Shown in pieces: positions 17,234 to 26,564 of a stretch of DNA of 64,000 nt. Each line of letters opens with the position of its first letter. Within the stretch, counting starts at the first letter, position 1. Below the pieces are notes generated by a model. The model was not told the DNA's origin. It made no database searches and worked only from the letters and a program-made list of their open reading frames with translations. The DNA lies in contig NZ_KZ857182.1 of the NCBI RefSeq assembly GCF_003350925.1, positions 1-64,000 on the forward strand, written 5' to 3'. Position numbers and translations under genes: made by a program. The stretch comes from Dyella tabacisoli (GTDB lineage: Bacteria; Pseudomonadota; Gammaproteobacteria; Xanthomonadales; Rhodanobacteraceae).

Positions 17234-18589
17234 CTATGGGCGCAGCGCATCGACAAAGCGGCGCGGCGCGCCTTCAAAACCGCCGTTGGACATAAACACC
17301 ACATGATCCCCGGCCTGGGCCTGATCGCGCAGCGATGCAATCAACGCATCTACGCTCGCTGCCGTGGTGCCGCGACCGTTCAGCGCATCGGTAACGTGCC
17401 TCGCGTCCCAGGGCAGTTCGGGCCGATGCAGAAAGATCACCGCATCGGCATCGGCCAACGATGGCGCCAGAGCCTGGGCATGCGCGCCCAGACGCATCGA
17501 GTTCGAACGTGGCTCAAGCGCCACCAGGATGCGTGCCTTGCCAACCTTGGCGCGCAGGCCGGCCAGTGTGGCGGCGATGGCGGTCGGGTGATGGGCAAAG
17601 TCGTCATAGACGCGCACGCCACCGATCTCGCCGACGACTTCCATGCGGCGCTTGACGCTCTCAAAGGTGGCAAAGGCCGGCAGCAGTACGCGTGGATCGG
17701 CGCCTGCCGCCACCGCGGCGGCCAGCGCCGCCAATGCGTTCATCACGCTGTGGTTGCCGAGCAGCGGCCAGCTCACTTCACCGATCAGCTCGTCCCCGCG
17801 ATGCACGGTAAAGACGGAGCCGTCCGCCTCGACCAAAGTAGCGCGCCAATCGCCCTGGCCAATGCCAAAGGTCTCCACTGGCGTCCAGCAGCCCATCGCC
17901 AGCACTTCGGCCAGATACGCATCATGCGCATTGACGATCAGCCGGCCGTTGCCCGGCACCGTGCGCACGAGGTGGTGGAATTGACGCTGGATCGCGGCAA
18001 CATCTGGAAAGATGTCCGCATGGTCGTATTCGAGGTTATTGAGGATCGCGATACGTGGCCGGTAATGCACGAACTTCGAGCGCTTGTCGAAAAACGCGGT
18101 GTCGTACTCATCGGCCTCGATGACGAAATGTCGGCCCTGGCCCAGCCGCGCCGACACGCCAAAGTTTCCAGGCACGCCACCCACCAGAAAGCCCGGTGCG
18201 AGGCCGGCGCTTTCCAGCAGATGCGCCAGCAGACTGGTGGTGGTGGTCTTGCCGTGGGTGCCGGCTACCGCTAGCACCTCGCGATCGGCCAACAGCTTTT
18301 CACCCAGCCATTGCGGGCCGGAAATGTAGCGCAACTGCCGATCGAGCATGTATTCCACCGCCGGATTACCGCGCACCATCGCATTGCCGACGACCACCAG
18401 ATCGGGAGCCGGCTGCAAGTGTTCGGCGCGATAGTCTTGCTTAAGCGAAATGCCGAGCGCTTCGAGTTGCGTGCTCATCGGGGGATAGACGTTGGCATCG
18501 GAGCCTTCCACCACGTCACCGAGTTCGCGCGCTAGCGCGGCGACGCCGCCCATGAAGGTGCCGCAGATGCCGAGGATATGCAGACGCAT
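17234..18589 (-). CDS. mpl: UDP-N-acetylmuramate:L-alanyl-gamma-D-glutamyl-meso-diaminopimelate ligase Mpl
   Basis: 451 residues, Mur ligase family. Mpl recycles cell-wall tripeptide by joining it to UDP-MurNAc. Start MRLHILGICGTFMGGVAALAR and the tripeptide-ligase segments LAVAGTHGKTTTTSLLAHLLE (ATP loop), IEADEYDTAFFDKRSKF and LNNLEYDHADIFP are diagnostic, with DDFAHHPTA in the C-terminal domain. Thirteen more codons are open upstream but family starts agree with 18589. It lies 84 bp downstream of nothing on its own strand except adk, whose terminator hairpin is in another gap; probably its own unit. Confidence 0.93.
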   Translation of the reverse strand: MRLHILGICGTFMGGVAALARELGDVVEGSDANVYPPMSTQLEALGISLKQDYRAEHLQPAPDLVVVGNAMVRGNPAVEYMLDRQLRYISGPQWLGEKLLADREVLAVAGTHGKTTTTSLLAHLLESAGLAPGFLVGGVPGNFGVSARLGQGRHFVIEADEYDTAFFDKRSKFVHYRPRIAILNNLEYDHADIFPDVAAIQRQFHHLVRTVPGNGRLIVNAHDAYLAEVLAMGCWTPVETFGIGQGDWRATLVEADGSVFTVHRGDELIGEVSWPLLGNHSVMNALAALAAAVAAGADPRVLLPAFATFESVKRRMEVVGEIGGVRVYDDFAHHPTAIAATLAGLRAKVGKARILVALEPRSNSMRLGAHAQALAPSLADADAVIFLHRPELPWDARHVTDALNGRGTTAASVDALIASLRDQAQAGDHVVFMSNGGFEGAPRRFVDALRP

Positions 18590-18645
18590 GATTGCCCTAT
18601 TCAACGCAAAACGGGCCGGCGTGGTCACGCTGCCCTAAAGAAGCA

Positions 18646-18668
18646 AGGGCCGCACTATGGCGGCCCCT
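18646..18668 (-). terminator. Hairpin beyond the 3' end of adk
   Basis: Read on the minus strand, AGGGGCCGCC pairs with GCGGCCCT around a short loop, followed by TGCTTCTTT. It lies just after the adk stop codon and before mpl. A T-rich but broken run follows, so it is a plausible though not ideal Rho-independent terminator. Confidence 0.6.
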
Positions 18669-18673
18669 GTGGT

Positions 18674-19258
18674 TCAACCGTTCGCGGCGGCTGACTCGTT
18701 TTCAAGTGCGCGTTTGACTCGCGCCGTGACTTCTTCGAGCTCACCTACGCCGTCGACAATTTGCAGTTTGCCGCGTTTGGCGTAGAACTCTGCCACCGGC
18801 GCGGTCTGTTCGGCGTAGATCACCAGGCGATCACGCACCGTCTCCGGGTTATCGTCGGCACGGCCCTGCGCCTTGAAGCGGATTTCGCAGCGGCCAAGAA
18901 TCACCTCGCTCGGTACTTTGAGCTTGATGACCGCATCGAGCGGCTGGCCGATCTTGACCAGCAGATGTTCGAGCGCGTCGGCCTGCGCGAGATTGCGCGG
19001 GTAGCCATCGAGGATGAAACCGTTCTTGACGTCTGGCTGAGTAAGGCGCTCTTCCAGCATGCCAAGCAGGATATCGTCGGACACCAGTTTGCCGGCATCC
19101 ATCACCGCCTTGGCCTTGAGGCCCTGGGGCGTCCCGGCCGCCACCGCTGCCCGCAGCATGTCGCCGGTCGAGATATGCGGCACGCTGAGCTCCGTCTTTA
19201 GCCTTTCGGCCTGGGTACCTTTGCCCGAGCCGGGCGCGCCGAGTAGGACGAGTCGCAT
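18674..19258 (-). CDS. adk: Adenylate kinase
   Basis: 194 residues. Catalyses AMP + ATP to 2 ADP. P-loop GAPGSGKGTQAERL, AMP-site STGDMLRAAV and DGYPRN are clear. The LID is the short form (RFKAQGRADDNPETVRDRL), without the zinc-finger cysteines, so the protein is shorter than the 214-residue E. coli enzyme, as in other Xanthomonadales. The ATG at 19258 is fixed by the P-loop position; the long upstream extension (to 19552) is not adenylate kinase. It is divergent from pfp. Confidence 0.95.
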   Translation of the reverse strand: MRLVLLGAPGSGKGTQAERLKTELSVPHISTGDMLRAAVAAGTPQGLKAKAVMDAGKLVSDDILLGMLEERLTQPDVKNGFILDGYPRNLAQADALEHLLVKIGQPLDAVIKLKVPSEVILGRCEIRFKAQGRADDNPETVRDRLVIYAEQTAPVAEFYAKRGKLQIVDGVGELEEVTARVKRALENESAAANG

Positions 19259-19457
19259 ATAACTCCACAAGATCCGCGTTCTGCCGCACACTGCGGCGAT
19301 CCGCCAGATTCCGTTAATTTGGCTGCTCAAATTAGCTTCTGCGGGGGGTGCCGTCAAACCGCCCCACCGCTCCCCCATCGCCAAGTCACTGTTGTACAAG
19401 CGATCCACAAGCAATGACGCATTGTCACACTGGATCGTCCGCCGTATGGAGAATGTG

Positions 19458-20729
19458 ATGAAGTCCAACGCCAGCCCCGCCACCGATCGCCTGCTATATG
19501 CCCAATCGGGCGGCGTTACCGCCGTTATCAATGCCAGTGCCGCCGGGGTCATCGAAACGGCTCGCGCCCACGGGGTGAAGGTCTATGCGGCCCGTAACGG
19601 CATTCTTGGCGCGCTGCGCGAGACCTTGATCGATACCTCGAAAGAATCGAAAGCAGCGATTGCCGCGTTGCGCCACACCCCCGGCGGGGCGTTCGGCTCG
19701 TGCCGCTACAAGCTGAAATCGCTCGATACCCATCGGGCCGAGTACGAGCGGCTGATCGAGGTATTGCGCGCGCACGACATCCGCTGGTTTCTCTATAACG
19801 GCGGCAACGACTCGGCCGACACGGCATTGAAGATCTCGCAGTTGGGCAAGGCGATGGGCTATGACATCCGCTGCATCGGCGTGCCGAAAACGGTGGACAA
19901 CGATCTGGCGGTAACCGACTGCAGCCCTGGCTTCGGCTCGGTCGCGAAGTACACGGCGGTCTCCACCCTGGAGGCCAGCCTGGATGTCGCCTCCATGGCC
20001 GATACGTCGACCAAGGTGTTCATTCTCGAAGTGATGGGCCGTCATGCCGGCTGGATCGCCGCCGCCGCAGGCCTCGCCGGCGATCATGCCGATGCGCCAC
20101 CCCATCTGATCCTGTTTCCCGAGAACGTATTCGACGAGGCCGCCTTTCTGGCCAAAGTCAAAGCCACAGTGGAACGCGTGGGCTGGTGCACCGTGGTCGC
20201 CTCCGAAGGCATTCGCAATGCGGCCGGCCAGTTCCTTGCCGAGGCCGGCACCCGCGATGCCTTCGGCCATAGCCAGCTTGGCGGTGTCGCACCGGTGCTG
20301 GCCGCGCTGGTGAAGGACAAGCTCGGTTACAAATATCATTGGGCCCTGCCCGATTACCTGCAGCGCTCCGCGCGTCACCTGGCGTCGAAAACCGATGCCG
20401 AGCAGGCCTATGCCGTCGGCAAGGCCGCCGTGCAATACGCGCTGGCCGGGATGAACGCGGTGATGCCGGTGATCGTGCGCACCGCCGATGCGCCATATCG
20501 CTGGAAGATCGAGCCGGCGCCGCTGAGCAAAGTCGCCAATCATGAAAAGAAAATGCCGCGCAGCTTTATCACCCGCGACGGTTTTGGCATCACCGCAGCG
20601 GCACGCCGCTATCTGGCGCCGCTGATTCAGGGTGAGGCGCCCCCGCCCTACGGCAAAGACGGCCTGCCGGCTTATGTGCAACTGAAGAACACCGCGGTAT
20701 CGCGCAAATTGCCCGACTTCAAGCCGTAG
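19458..20729 (+). CDS. pfp: Pyrophosphate-dependent 6-phosphofructokinase
   Basis: 423 residues. Phosphorylates fructose 6-phosphate. PPi rather than ATP use is inferred from PKTVDNDL, where ATP enzymes have PGTIDND, and from GGND in FLYNGGNDSADTA in place of the ATP-type GGDGS. Catalytic Asp lies in TVDND, and the substrate motif MGRHAGW is present. GGAG lies before the ATG at 19458. With PPi the reaction is reversible, which fits organisms lacking ATP-PFK. The membrane pyrophosphatase 3.3 kb on and the soluble enzyme at 37.5 kb use the same metabolite. Its 3' end overlaps azoR by 11 bp. Confidence 0.92.
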   Translation: MKSNASPATDRLLYAQSGGVTAVINASAAGVIETARAHGVKVYAARNGILGALRETLIDTSKESKAAIAALRHTPGGAFGSCRYKLKSLDTHRAEYERLIEVLRAHDIRWFLYNGGNDSADTALKISQLGKAMGYDIRCIGVPKTVDNDLAVTDCSPGFGSVAKYTAVSTLEASLDVASMADTSTKVFILEVMGRHAGWIAAAAGLAGDHADAPPHLILFPENVFDEAAFLAKVKATVERVGWCTVVASEGIRNAAGQFLAEAGTRDAFGHSQLGGVAPVLAALVKDKLGYKYHWALPDYLQRSARHLASKTDAEQAYAVGKAAVQYALAGMNAVMPVIVRTADAPYRWKIEPAPLSKVANHEKKMPRSFITRDGFGITAAARRYLAPLIQGEAPPPYGKDGLPAYVQLKNTAVSRKLPDFKP

Positions 20730-21423
20730 TTAAGAGCCTGTCTAAGGCGATCTTGCGCTCGGCCAGTAGTTGATCCACCAGCCGGTCCACCGCGTGTTCC
20801 GCCTGCTGCAAGGAATGAGCGAGCCGCTCGCCACCGAATTCGTCGTATTCCACCGCCAGCGAACGCACGTCAGTAATGCCCATGTAGCCGAAAGCGGTGC
20901 GGACGGAGGATTCGACGTGGTTCATCGCCGCTATACGCTGGCCCGGCTCGTAGCCATAGTCACCACGCGAACCGAGCAGGACCAAGGTGCGCCCCTGTCC
21001 CGCGAGCAGGGGCCAATAGGGCTCGCCACTGCGTGCGCGATCGAATCCAAAGGTGCGCCCTACCCGCACGATGTTGTCGATATAGGCCTTGAAGCCGCTT
21101 GGCACACCGAAGTTGTACATCGGCACGCCGGCCACGATGACGTCAGCGTCGAGCAATTCGTCGATCAAGGCATCGCTTTCCAGCAATCGCTGCTGCATCC
21201 ATGGCATACGTGCCGGCAGCGGCGTGAAAGCGGCGTGGATCCAGTCGCCATCCACCGGTGCCGGTGGGCGCTGCCCAAGGTCTCGATATAGCAGCCGGTC
21301 TTGCACGGTCTCGCGCCAGCGCTCGACAAAGCGCGCGGTCAGCCGGCGTGTATGCGAGCCGTGAGCATGAACATCGGAACGTCCAGCTCGCGCACTGGCG
21401 TCTAGCTGTAACAAGGTAGTCAT
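20719..21423 (-). CDS. azoR: FMN-dependent NADH-azoreductase
   Basis: 234 residues, flavodoxin-like fold. Start TTLLQLDASARAGRSDVHAHGSHTRRL is the FMN phosphate region, and VPMYNFGVPSGFKAYIDNIVRVGRTF is the family core that contacts the isoalloxazine. Such enzymes reduce quinones and azo compounds with NAD(P)H. It is divergent from a LysR gene 101 bp away, the normal arrangement with its regulator. The stop lies inside the 3' end of pfp. Confidence 0.9.
   Translation of the reverse strand: MTTLLQLDASARAGRSDVHAHGSHTRRLTARFVERWRETVQDRLLYRDLGQRPPAPVDGDWIHAAFTPLPARMPWMQQRLLESDALIDELLDADVIVAGVPMYNFGVPSGFKAYIDNIVRVGRTFGFDRARSGEPYWPLLAGQGRTLVLLGSRGDYGYEPGQRIAAMNHVESSVRTAFGYMGITDVRSLAVEYDEFGGERLAHSLQQAEHAVDRLVDQLLAERKIALDRLLTTA
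20731..20746. repeat. 16-bp dispersed repeat copy 1 (TAAGAGCCTGTCTAAG)
   Basis: Identical 16-mer, in reverse orientation, at 34082-34097. This copy lies directly after the pfp stop codon and within the azoR 3' end. A relaxed version (TAGAGCCTGCTCAAG) follows the fifth operon gene near 9730. Origin unknown; it may be a fragment of a larger dispersed element. Confidence 0.5.
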
Positions 21424-21524
21424 GGCCAGCCCTCTCTTATAAGTGAGTAGAATTTGTCGCTTGGCGACGAGAGCCGCATGCTAGGCAGGCTACCCATGCA
21501 CGACAAACGATTCTTTCTCTTTCA

Positions 21525-22448
21525 ATGAATGATTTGAATTCATCTATCTCGCAGCAGCGCCGGTACTTGCCGCCACTGTCCGCACTGCGTGCGTTTGAGG
21601 CCGCCGCACGGCATCAGAGTTTTCGCCTGGCTGCCAATGAATTGTCGGTAACGCCCACGGCCATCAGCCATCAGGTCAGGCAACTGGAATCCCTGCTCGG
21701 CGTGCCGCTGTTTGAACGCCGCGTGCGCAAGGTTCTACTGACGGCACAAGGCAGAACCTTGTATCCGGTATTGCGCGATGGCTTTGACGCCTTCGCCGCC
21801 GTGATGGCGCCTCTGCTGCAGCCGAAGAAGCGACGCACTCTGACCATATCGGCCACACCCGCCTTCGTCGCGCGCCGACTGGTACCCAAGGTGGCCGACT
21901 TTCACGCGCAGCACGGCGATCTGGATTTGCGCCTGCATGCCTCGACCACACCGGTGGACTTCAGCACGCAGCAGATCGATGCGGCCATCCGCTATGGCCG
22001 CGGCGACTACCCCGGCCTGCAGAGCGAGTATCTGTCGAGCACGCAATACGCCCCCTTATGCAGCCCGCGCCTGGGCCTGCACACAACGACTCAATTGCCA
22101 CGACATCCACTGCTGCATTACCTGTGGCAACCCAGCCTGCCCGATCCGCCGGATTGGCCGGCATGGGGTCGCAAGGCGGGACTTGGCACGATGGATTTTC
22201 TCGGCGGGGTGACCTTCAGCGACGAAACTCACGCGATGGCAGCGGCCATCGCCGGTCAGGGCGTCGCTTTGTTGAACACCTCGCTGGTCGCCGATGAATT
22301 GGCTCAAGGCACGCTGGTGCAACCGTTCGGCCCAACGCTCGACGGCTTTGCCTATTACCTGGTGTATCCGCCGGCGACCGCATCCGATCCGGCATTTCAT
22401 GCTCTACGAGCATGGTTGCGCGACGCGCTGTCGGCTGCGCCTGCTTGA
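21525..22448 (+). CDS. LysR-type regulator, GcvA-like
   Basis: 307 residues. The N-terminal winged HTH (LSALRAFEAAARHQSFRLAANELSVTPTAISHQVRQLE) and the substrate-binding fold (RRTLTISATPAFVARRLVPKVADF, then HYLWQPSLPDPPDWPAWGRKAG) match the GcvA branch. It is divergent from azoR and probably controls it and itself from the 101-bp gap. The inducer is unknown. Confidence 0.9.
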   Translation: MNDLNSSISQQRRYLPPLSALRAFEAAARHQSFRLAANELSVTPTAISHQVRQLESLLGVPLFERRVRKVLLTAQGRTLYPVLRDGFDAFAAVMAPLLQPKKRRTLTISATPAFVARRLVPKVADFHAQHGDLDLRLHASTTPVDFSTQQIDAAIRYGRGDYPGLQSEYLSSTQYAPLCSPRLGLHTTTQLPRHPLLHYLWQPSLPDPPDWPAWGRKAGLGTMDFLGGVTFSDETHAMAAAIAGQGVALLNTSLVADELAQGTLVQPFGPTLDGFAYYLVYPPATASDPAFHALRAWLRDALSAAPA

Positions 22449-22503
22449 GTTGTCATCGACGGGAATTGAGCGATGCAGTGGCGAAGGCCTACGCAAGGCA
22501 AGC

Positions 22504-23271
22504 CTATTGAAGAAAGCGACTCAGCCCTGTTTGATATTCCGCATAGTCTTGAATCGTGTTGTGGCCGGCCTCCTCAACCACCTGCTGCAAGGGTGGCGTA
22601 TGGAAACTTGCGGCCAATCGCGCCGTGCGTTGCGGCGCCACGAGCATGTCGTCACCCGCTCGTAGCAACAACACAGGGCAACGCACCTCGGCAGCATAGC
22701 GCCACGACTCATAGCGATCATTGAGCAACCACGACACCGGCACCCACGGATACAACGACTGTGCCATGCGCGACATGCTGTCGAACGGCGTAACCAAGAT
22801 CAGCCGCCCGACCGGCCGGCGCACTGCAAGCTGGATGGCTACCCCGCTGCCCAAGCTACGCCCAATGACCGCGATCGCCGCGTGATGCGGTGCGACCTGG
22901 TCGTACAGCGCCTGCGCATCGGCCACCAGCGCAGGCTCGCTCGGCGCTCCCTCACTGGCGGCATAACCGCGATAAGCAAGCAGGTACACCGTGTAATGCG
23001 GAAACCAGCGCGCCAGCTCCTCGCGTGCGTCCTCAATACGCTCGCCGTTACCGCCGAAATAGAGCAAGGCTTTCGACTGACCGGGATTCATCACCCAGCC
23101 GCGCAGCACCACGCCATCACGACGCAGCTCTAAGTTCGGTGGCTGTCGCACCAACCAGGTTCCCTCAGGCCGATAGATGAGCTGTCGCTGGCTGAGGTAT
23201 AGATACCCGCAGAACGCGCCATACAGCAGCAGTACGAGTGCAGCGAATACCGCCATCACACGCCAGAACAT
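22504..23271 (-). CDS. Alpha/beta hydrolase, membrane-anchored (ABHD13/YfhR-like)
   Basis: 255 residues. An N-terminal uncleaved membrane segment (residues 5-24) is followed by RQLIYRPEG, typical of this group. Catalytic residues: Ser in IGRSLGSG, Asp in LRAGDDMLVAP and His in EEAGHNTI. Substrate unknown; probably a serine esterase or thioesterase facing the periplasm. It is convergent with the LysR gene. Confidence 0.85.
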   Translation of the reverse strand: MFWRVMAVFAALVLLLYGAFCGYLYLSQRQLIYRPEGTWLVRQPPNLELRRDGVVLRGWVMNPGQSKALLYFGGNGERIEDAREELARWFPHYTVYLLAYRGYAASEGAPSEPALVADAQALYDQVAPHHAAIAVIGRSLGSGVAIQLAVRRPVGRLILVTPFDSMSRMAQSLYPWVPVSWLLNDRYESWRYAAEVRCPVLLLRAGDDMLVAPQRTARLAASFHTPPLQQVVEEAGHNTIQDYAEYQTGLSRFLQ

Positions 23272-23522
23272 GGGGCCTCGGATGTCGGCATTTCATTCAA
23301 TGGCCATCGTGCGGCGATAACACGCGCACTTATCCGTTGCTCTAGGTACATGACCACCCCTGTGTCGTGACGCTGGGCACAGCTTGCCACACAGGGGCAG
23401 GCCCGCAGAGCCTGAGCGCAGCATGAAAACCGGCCAGGCGATGACACCCAACCATTCATGCGCATGTTTTTACGATGCCTCGACCGGTCCCCGCGATCCA
23501 TTCGCCGGTGGAGGAACAACCT

Positions 23523-23918
23523 ATGAAAATCATTGCCAGGGCATTCGCTGCCCTCTCCCTGCTACTCGGCAGCGGCGCAGCATTTGCCGACAACGATCAC
23601 CGTGAACGCCATCGTCACGGTAATCAACGCGATCATCACCGCGACTATCGCGACCATGATCGCCAACGCCATGGAAACCGTTACGACGATCGCCGCTACT
23701 ACCGCGAAGACCGTCGTCATCATGGCTGGAATCATCCTTACCGGCCGCATCGCTGGGCGCGCGGACATCGCTACTACGGCCCCAACGTCGTGGTACGCGA
23801 CTACGGTTACTACCGTTTGCGCCAACCACCGCGCGGCTATCGCTGGATCCGTTCGAACAACGACTATCTCTTAGTGGCGATCGCTACCGGCATCATTCTG
23901 GATATCGCTATCCGCTGA
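23523..23918 (+). CDS. RcnB-like secreted His/Arg/Tyr-rich protein
   Basis: 131 residues. Signal peptide (cleavage near AFA-D23), then about 55 residues extremely rich in His, Arg, Asp and Tyr (HRERHRHGNQRDHHRDY), and a C-terminal RcnB-type domain (VVRDYGYYRLRQPPRGYRWIRSNNDYLLVAIATGIILDI). In E. coli RcnB helps nickel/cobalt homeostasis in the periplasm; many homologues have no known role. GGAGGA lies seven bases before the ATG. Confidence 0.85.
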   Translation: MKIIARAFAALSLLLGSGAAFADNDHRERHRHGNQRDHHRDYRDHDRQRHGNRYDDRRYYREDRRHHGWNHPYRPHRWARGHRYYGPNVVVRDYGYYRLRQPPRGYRWIRSNNDYLLVAIATGIILDIAIR

Positions 23919-24066
23919 CGGCGGATCGCCCATCGGCGCTGCGTCGCACAACAGCCTCGTCATCGACCTCTGCCTATACTCGACCTGACCGCCACTACAG
24001 GCGGCCACCGTCGGGAGGCCGGTGTTTATCCGGCCGTTCTGGATAACCAATCATGGGGAGGCTCAG

Positions 24067-26121
24067 ATGCTGCAGCAGTATGGCTTGTGGATCGTGCTGG
24101 CGTGTGCGGTCGTGGCAGTTCTGTATGGCGCGCTTTCGGTGCGCTGGGTTTTGGCGCAATCACCAGGCAACGCGCGTATGCAGGAGATCGCCGCGGCGAT
24201 CCAAGAAGGCGCTCGGGCTTATCTCAACCGCCAGTACACCACTATCGGTGGCGTAGGCGCGGTGCTGTTCTTTATCGTCGGCTTTGCCTTGGATTGGGCG
24301 ACGGCGATCGGCTTTGCGGTCGGCGCGATTCTCTCCGGCGCCACCGGCTATATCGGCATGAATGTATCGGTGCGTGCCAATGTACGTACCGCCGAAGCCG
24401 CACGCAACGGCCTCGCGGCGGCCCTGAAAGTGGCCTTTCGTGGCGGTGCGATTACCGGCATGCTGGTGGTCGGACTGGCCTTGTTCGGCGTCACCACGTA
24501 TTACCTGGTACTGAAATATCTGGGCTACGAGACCATGCACGCGCTGCATGCACTGATCGGCCTCGCGTTTGGCTCCTCATTGATCTCGATCTTCGCCCGT
24601 CTCGGCGGCGGCATCTTCACCAAGGGCGCGGATGTCGGTGCCGATCTGGTCGGCAAGGTAGAAGCGGGCATTCCCGAGGACGATCCGCGCAACCCGGCAG
24701 TCATCGCCGACAACGTGGGCGATAACGTCGGCGATTGCGCGGGCATGGCGGCCGACCTGTTCGAAACCTACGCGGTGACCTTGATCGCCACCATGCTGCT
24801 CGGCGGCGTGATGGCCGAACAGGTCGGCGCCAACGGCGTGCTTTATCCGCTGCTGCTGGGCGGTGCCTCGATCATCGCCTCGATCATCGGCACGTTCTTC
24901 GTCAAGGCTCGCGGGCCGAAGATCATGAATGCGCTGTATGCCGGCGTGGCGGTATCGGCGGTCATCGCCGCGATCGCGTTCTGGCCGATCACCACGCAAC
25001 TGATGGGCGACCAGCAATCGACGTTCGCGGTCGGCCATCTTTACGGCTGTGCCTTGATAGGCCTGGCGCTTACCGGCGCCATGGTGGTGATTACCGAGTA
25101 CTACACCGCCACCGAATATGCGCCCGTGCGTCATATCGCGCAGTCATCCACCACCGGCCATGCCACCAATATGATCGCCGGCCTGGGTGTGTCGATGAAG
25201 TCCACCGCGTTGCCGGTGCTGGCGGTGTGTGCCGCTATCTGGGGTGCCTTCTCGCTGGCCGGCCTCTATGGCATCGCCATCGCGGCGACCGCGATGCTCA
25301 GCATGACCGGCATGATCGTCGCGCTGGATGCTTATGGTCCGATCACCGACAACGCCGGCGGCATCGCCGAGATGGCCGACCTGCCGCCGGAAGTGCGCGG
25401 GGTCACCGATCCGCTCGACGCGGTCGGCAATACCACCAAGGCGGTAACCAAGGGCTATGCGATCGGTTCGGCCGGCCTCGCCGCGCTGGTGTTGTTTGCC
25501 GACTACACGCACAACCTCAGCCAGCATCTGGGCATTGCCGATTTCCGCTTCGATCTGTCCAACCACTACGTCATCATCGGCCTGCTGATCGGCGGCTTGA
25601 TTCCGTATCTGTTCGGCGCGATGGCGATGGAGGCAGTCGGCCGGGCGGCCGGTGCCGTGGTGGAAGAAGTACGCCGCCAGTTCCGCGAAATCAGCGGCAT
25701 CATGGAAGGCACCACCAAGCCGGACTACTCCCGTGCAGTGGACATGCTGACCAAGTCCGCGATCAAGGAAATGCTGATCCCTTCGCTGCTGCCGGTGCTG
25801 GTACCGGTCCTGGTGATGTTCGGCTTCAAGTGGCTGGGCGGCGCCGAGGCTGGCGCACAGGCGCTGGGCGGCGTGCTGATCGGCACCATCGTCACCGGCC
25901 TGTTTGTGGCGATCTCGATGACCACCGGCGGTGGCGCCTGGGACAACGCCAAGAAATACATCGAAGACGGCCACTTTGGCGGCAAGGGCTCGGATGCGCA
26001 CAAGGCCGCCGTTACCGGCGACACCGTGGGCGACCCTTATAAGGATACGGCCGGCCCGGCGGTAAACCCGCTAATCAAGATCATCAATATCGTGGCTCTT
26101 TTGCTTATCCCCTTGCTCTAA
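24067..26121 (+). CDS. hppA: Membrane-bound proton-translocating pyrophosphatase
   Basis: 684 residues with about 16 membrane helices. Hydrolyses PPi and pumps H+ out of the cytoplasm. PPi/Mg-binding motifs: [30 protein letters not shown], and near the C-terminus [13 protein letters not shown] and [28 protein letters not shown] (nt 25426-25455) has Lys where K+-dependent enzymes have Ala, so a K+-insensitive H+ pump is expected. GGGGAGG lies upstream of the ATG at 24067. The gene stands alone and is followed by a perfect terminator hairpin. Confidence 0.95.
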   Translation: MLQQYGLWIVLACAVVAVLYGALSVRWVLAQSPGNARMQEIAAAIQEGARAYLNRQYTTIGGVGAVLFFIVGFALDWATAIGFAVGAILSGATGYIGMNVSVRANVRTAEAARNGLAAALKVAFRGGAITGMLVVGLALFGVTTYYLVLKYLGYETMHALHALIGLAFGSSLISIFARLGGGIFTKGADVGADLVGKVEAGIPEDDPRNPAVIADNVGDNVGDCAGMAADLFETYAVTLIATMLLGGVMAEQVGANGVLYPLLLGGASIIASIIGTFFVKARGPKIMNALYAGVAVSAVIAAIAFWPITTQLMGDQQSTFAVGHLYGCALIGLALTGAMVVITEYYTATEYAPVRHIAQSSTTGHATNMIAGLGVSMKSTALPVLAVCAAIWGAFSLAGLYGIAIAATAMLSMTGMIVALDAYGPITDNAGGIAEMADLPPEVRGVTDPLDAVGNTTKAVTKGYAIGSAGLAALVLFADYTHNLSQHLGIADFRFDLSNHYVIIGLLIGGLIPYLFGAMAMEAVGRAAGAVVEEVRRQFREISGIMEGTTKPDYSRAVDMLTKSAIKEMLIPSLLPVLVPVLVMFGFKWLGGAEAGAQALGGVLIGTIVTGLFVAISMTTGGGAWDNAKKYIEDGHFGGKGSDAHKAAVTGDTVGDPYKDTAGPAVNPLIKIINIVALLLIPLL

Positions 26122-26130
26122 CCACAAAGC

Positions 26131-26165
26131 CGACACCCCCTCTCCCGATAGGAGAGGGGGTGTCG
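26131..26165 (+). terminator. Hairpin terminator after hppA
   Basis: A perfect 15-bp stem (CGACACCCCCTCTCC with GGAGAGGGGGTGTCG) around a 5-base loop, 10 bp after the hppA stop. It has no T-run, so stability of the stem would have to do the work. Confidence 0.65.
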
Positions 26166-26564
26166 ATTGACTAGGGTTGTCCGGCCGGTGCGATTCCTAA
26201 CCGCCGCAGCCACTGCCGCTTCATTTTTTCAGGCAAGGCGGATGAGCCTGCGCGCTGCCATATCGCCGAAAAAGCCATCGGACCGGCCGCGTCGCCATAG
26301 CTCGGATTGGCCAGGAAAGCCGAGGTCTCGCCCGCCCGTCGCCCGATTGAATGCCGTGCCGGGGATCTATCCGCTGTCATTACATGAGTCAGATTCGATT
26401 GACTCATGCTCAATGGAGCCCAGCGCAATCGACCCGAATTCGCTCGCCTCAGCGCCTGTTGAAGCTCGCATGATGTTCACCTCAAAGCATAGACTCTGGC
26501 CCGGTTAGATAGGTTGCCCTGGTGGGGCCGCCTGCTCTTGTCACCTGCACTGTTGAGGCCAAGC
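26166..26564. other. Gene-poor region with palindrome before the DUF389 gene
   Basis: About 400 bp with no ORF I can support; a minus-strand frame (26171-26407) was considered and rejected. It contains ATGAGTCA-N8-TGACTCAT (26384-26407), a perfect 8-bp inverted repeat with an imperfectly palindromic centre, 158 bp before the DUF389 start. It could be an operator. Confidence 0.45.

Noticed and set aside
19494-20681. 395-codon ORF antisense to pfp
   Set aside because: pfp is certain from its motifs; the antisense product has no recognisable features.
24735-26042. 435-codon plus-strand frame inside hppA
   Set aside because: Arg/His-rich shifted frame of hppA; the pyrophosphatase frame carries all the motifs.
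26171-26407. Possible 78-codon minus-strand protein after hppA
   Set aside because: Some natural-looking composition, but no ribosome site, its start lies in a palindrome, and it begins beside the hppA terminator. Too weak to call.
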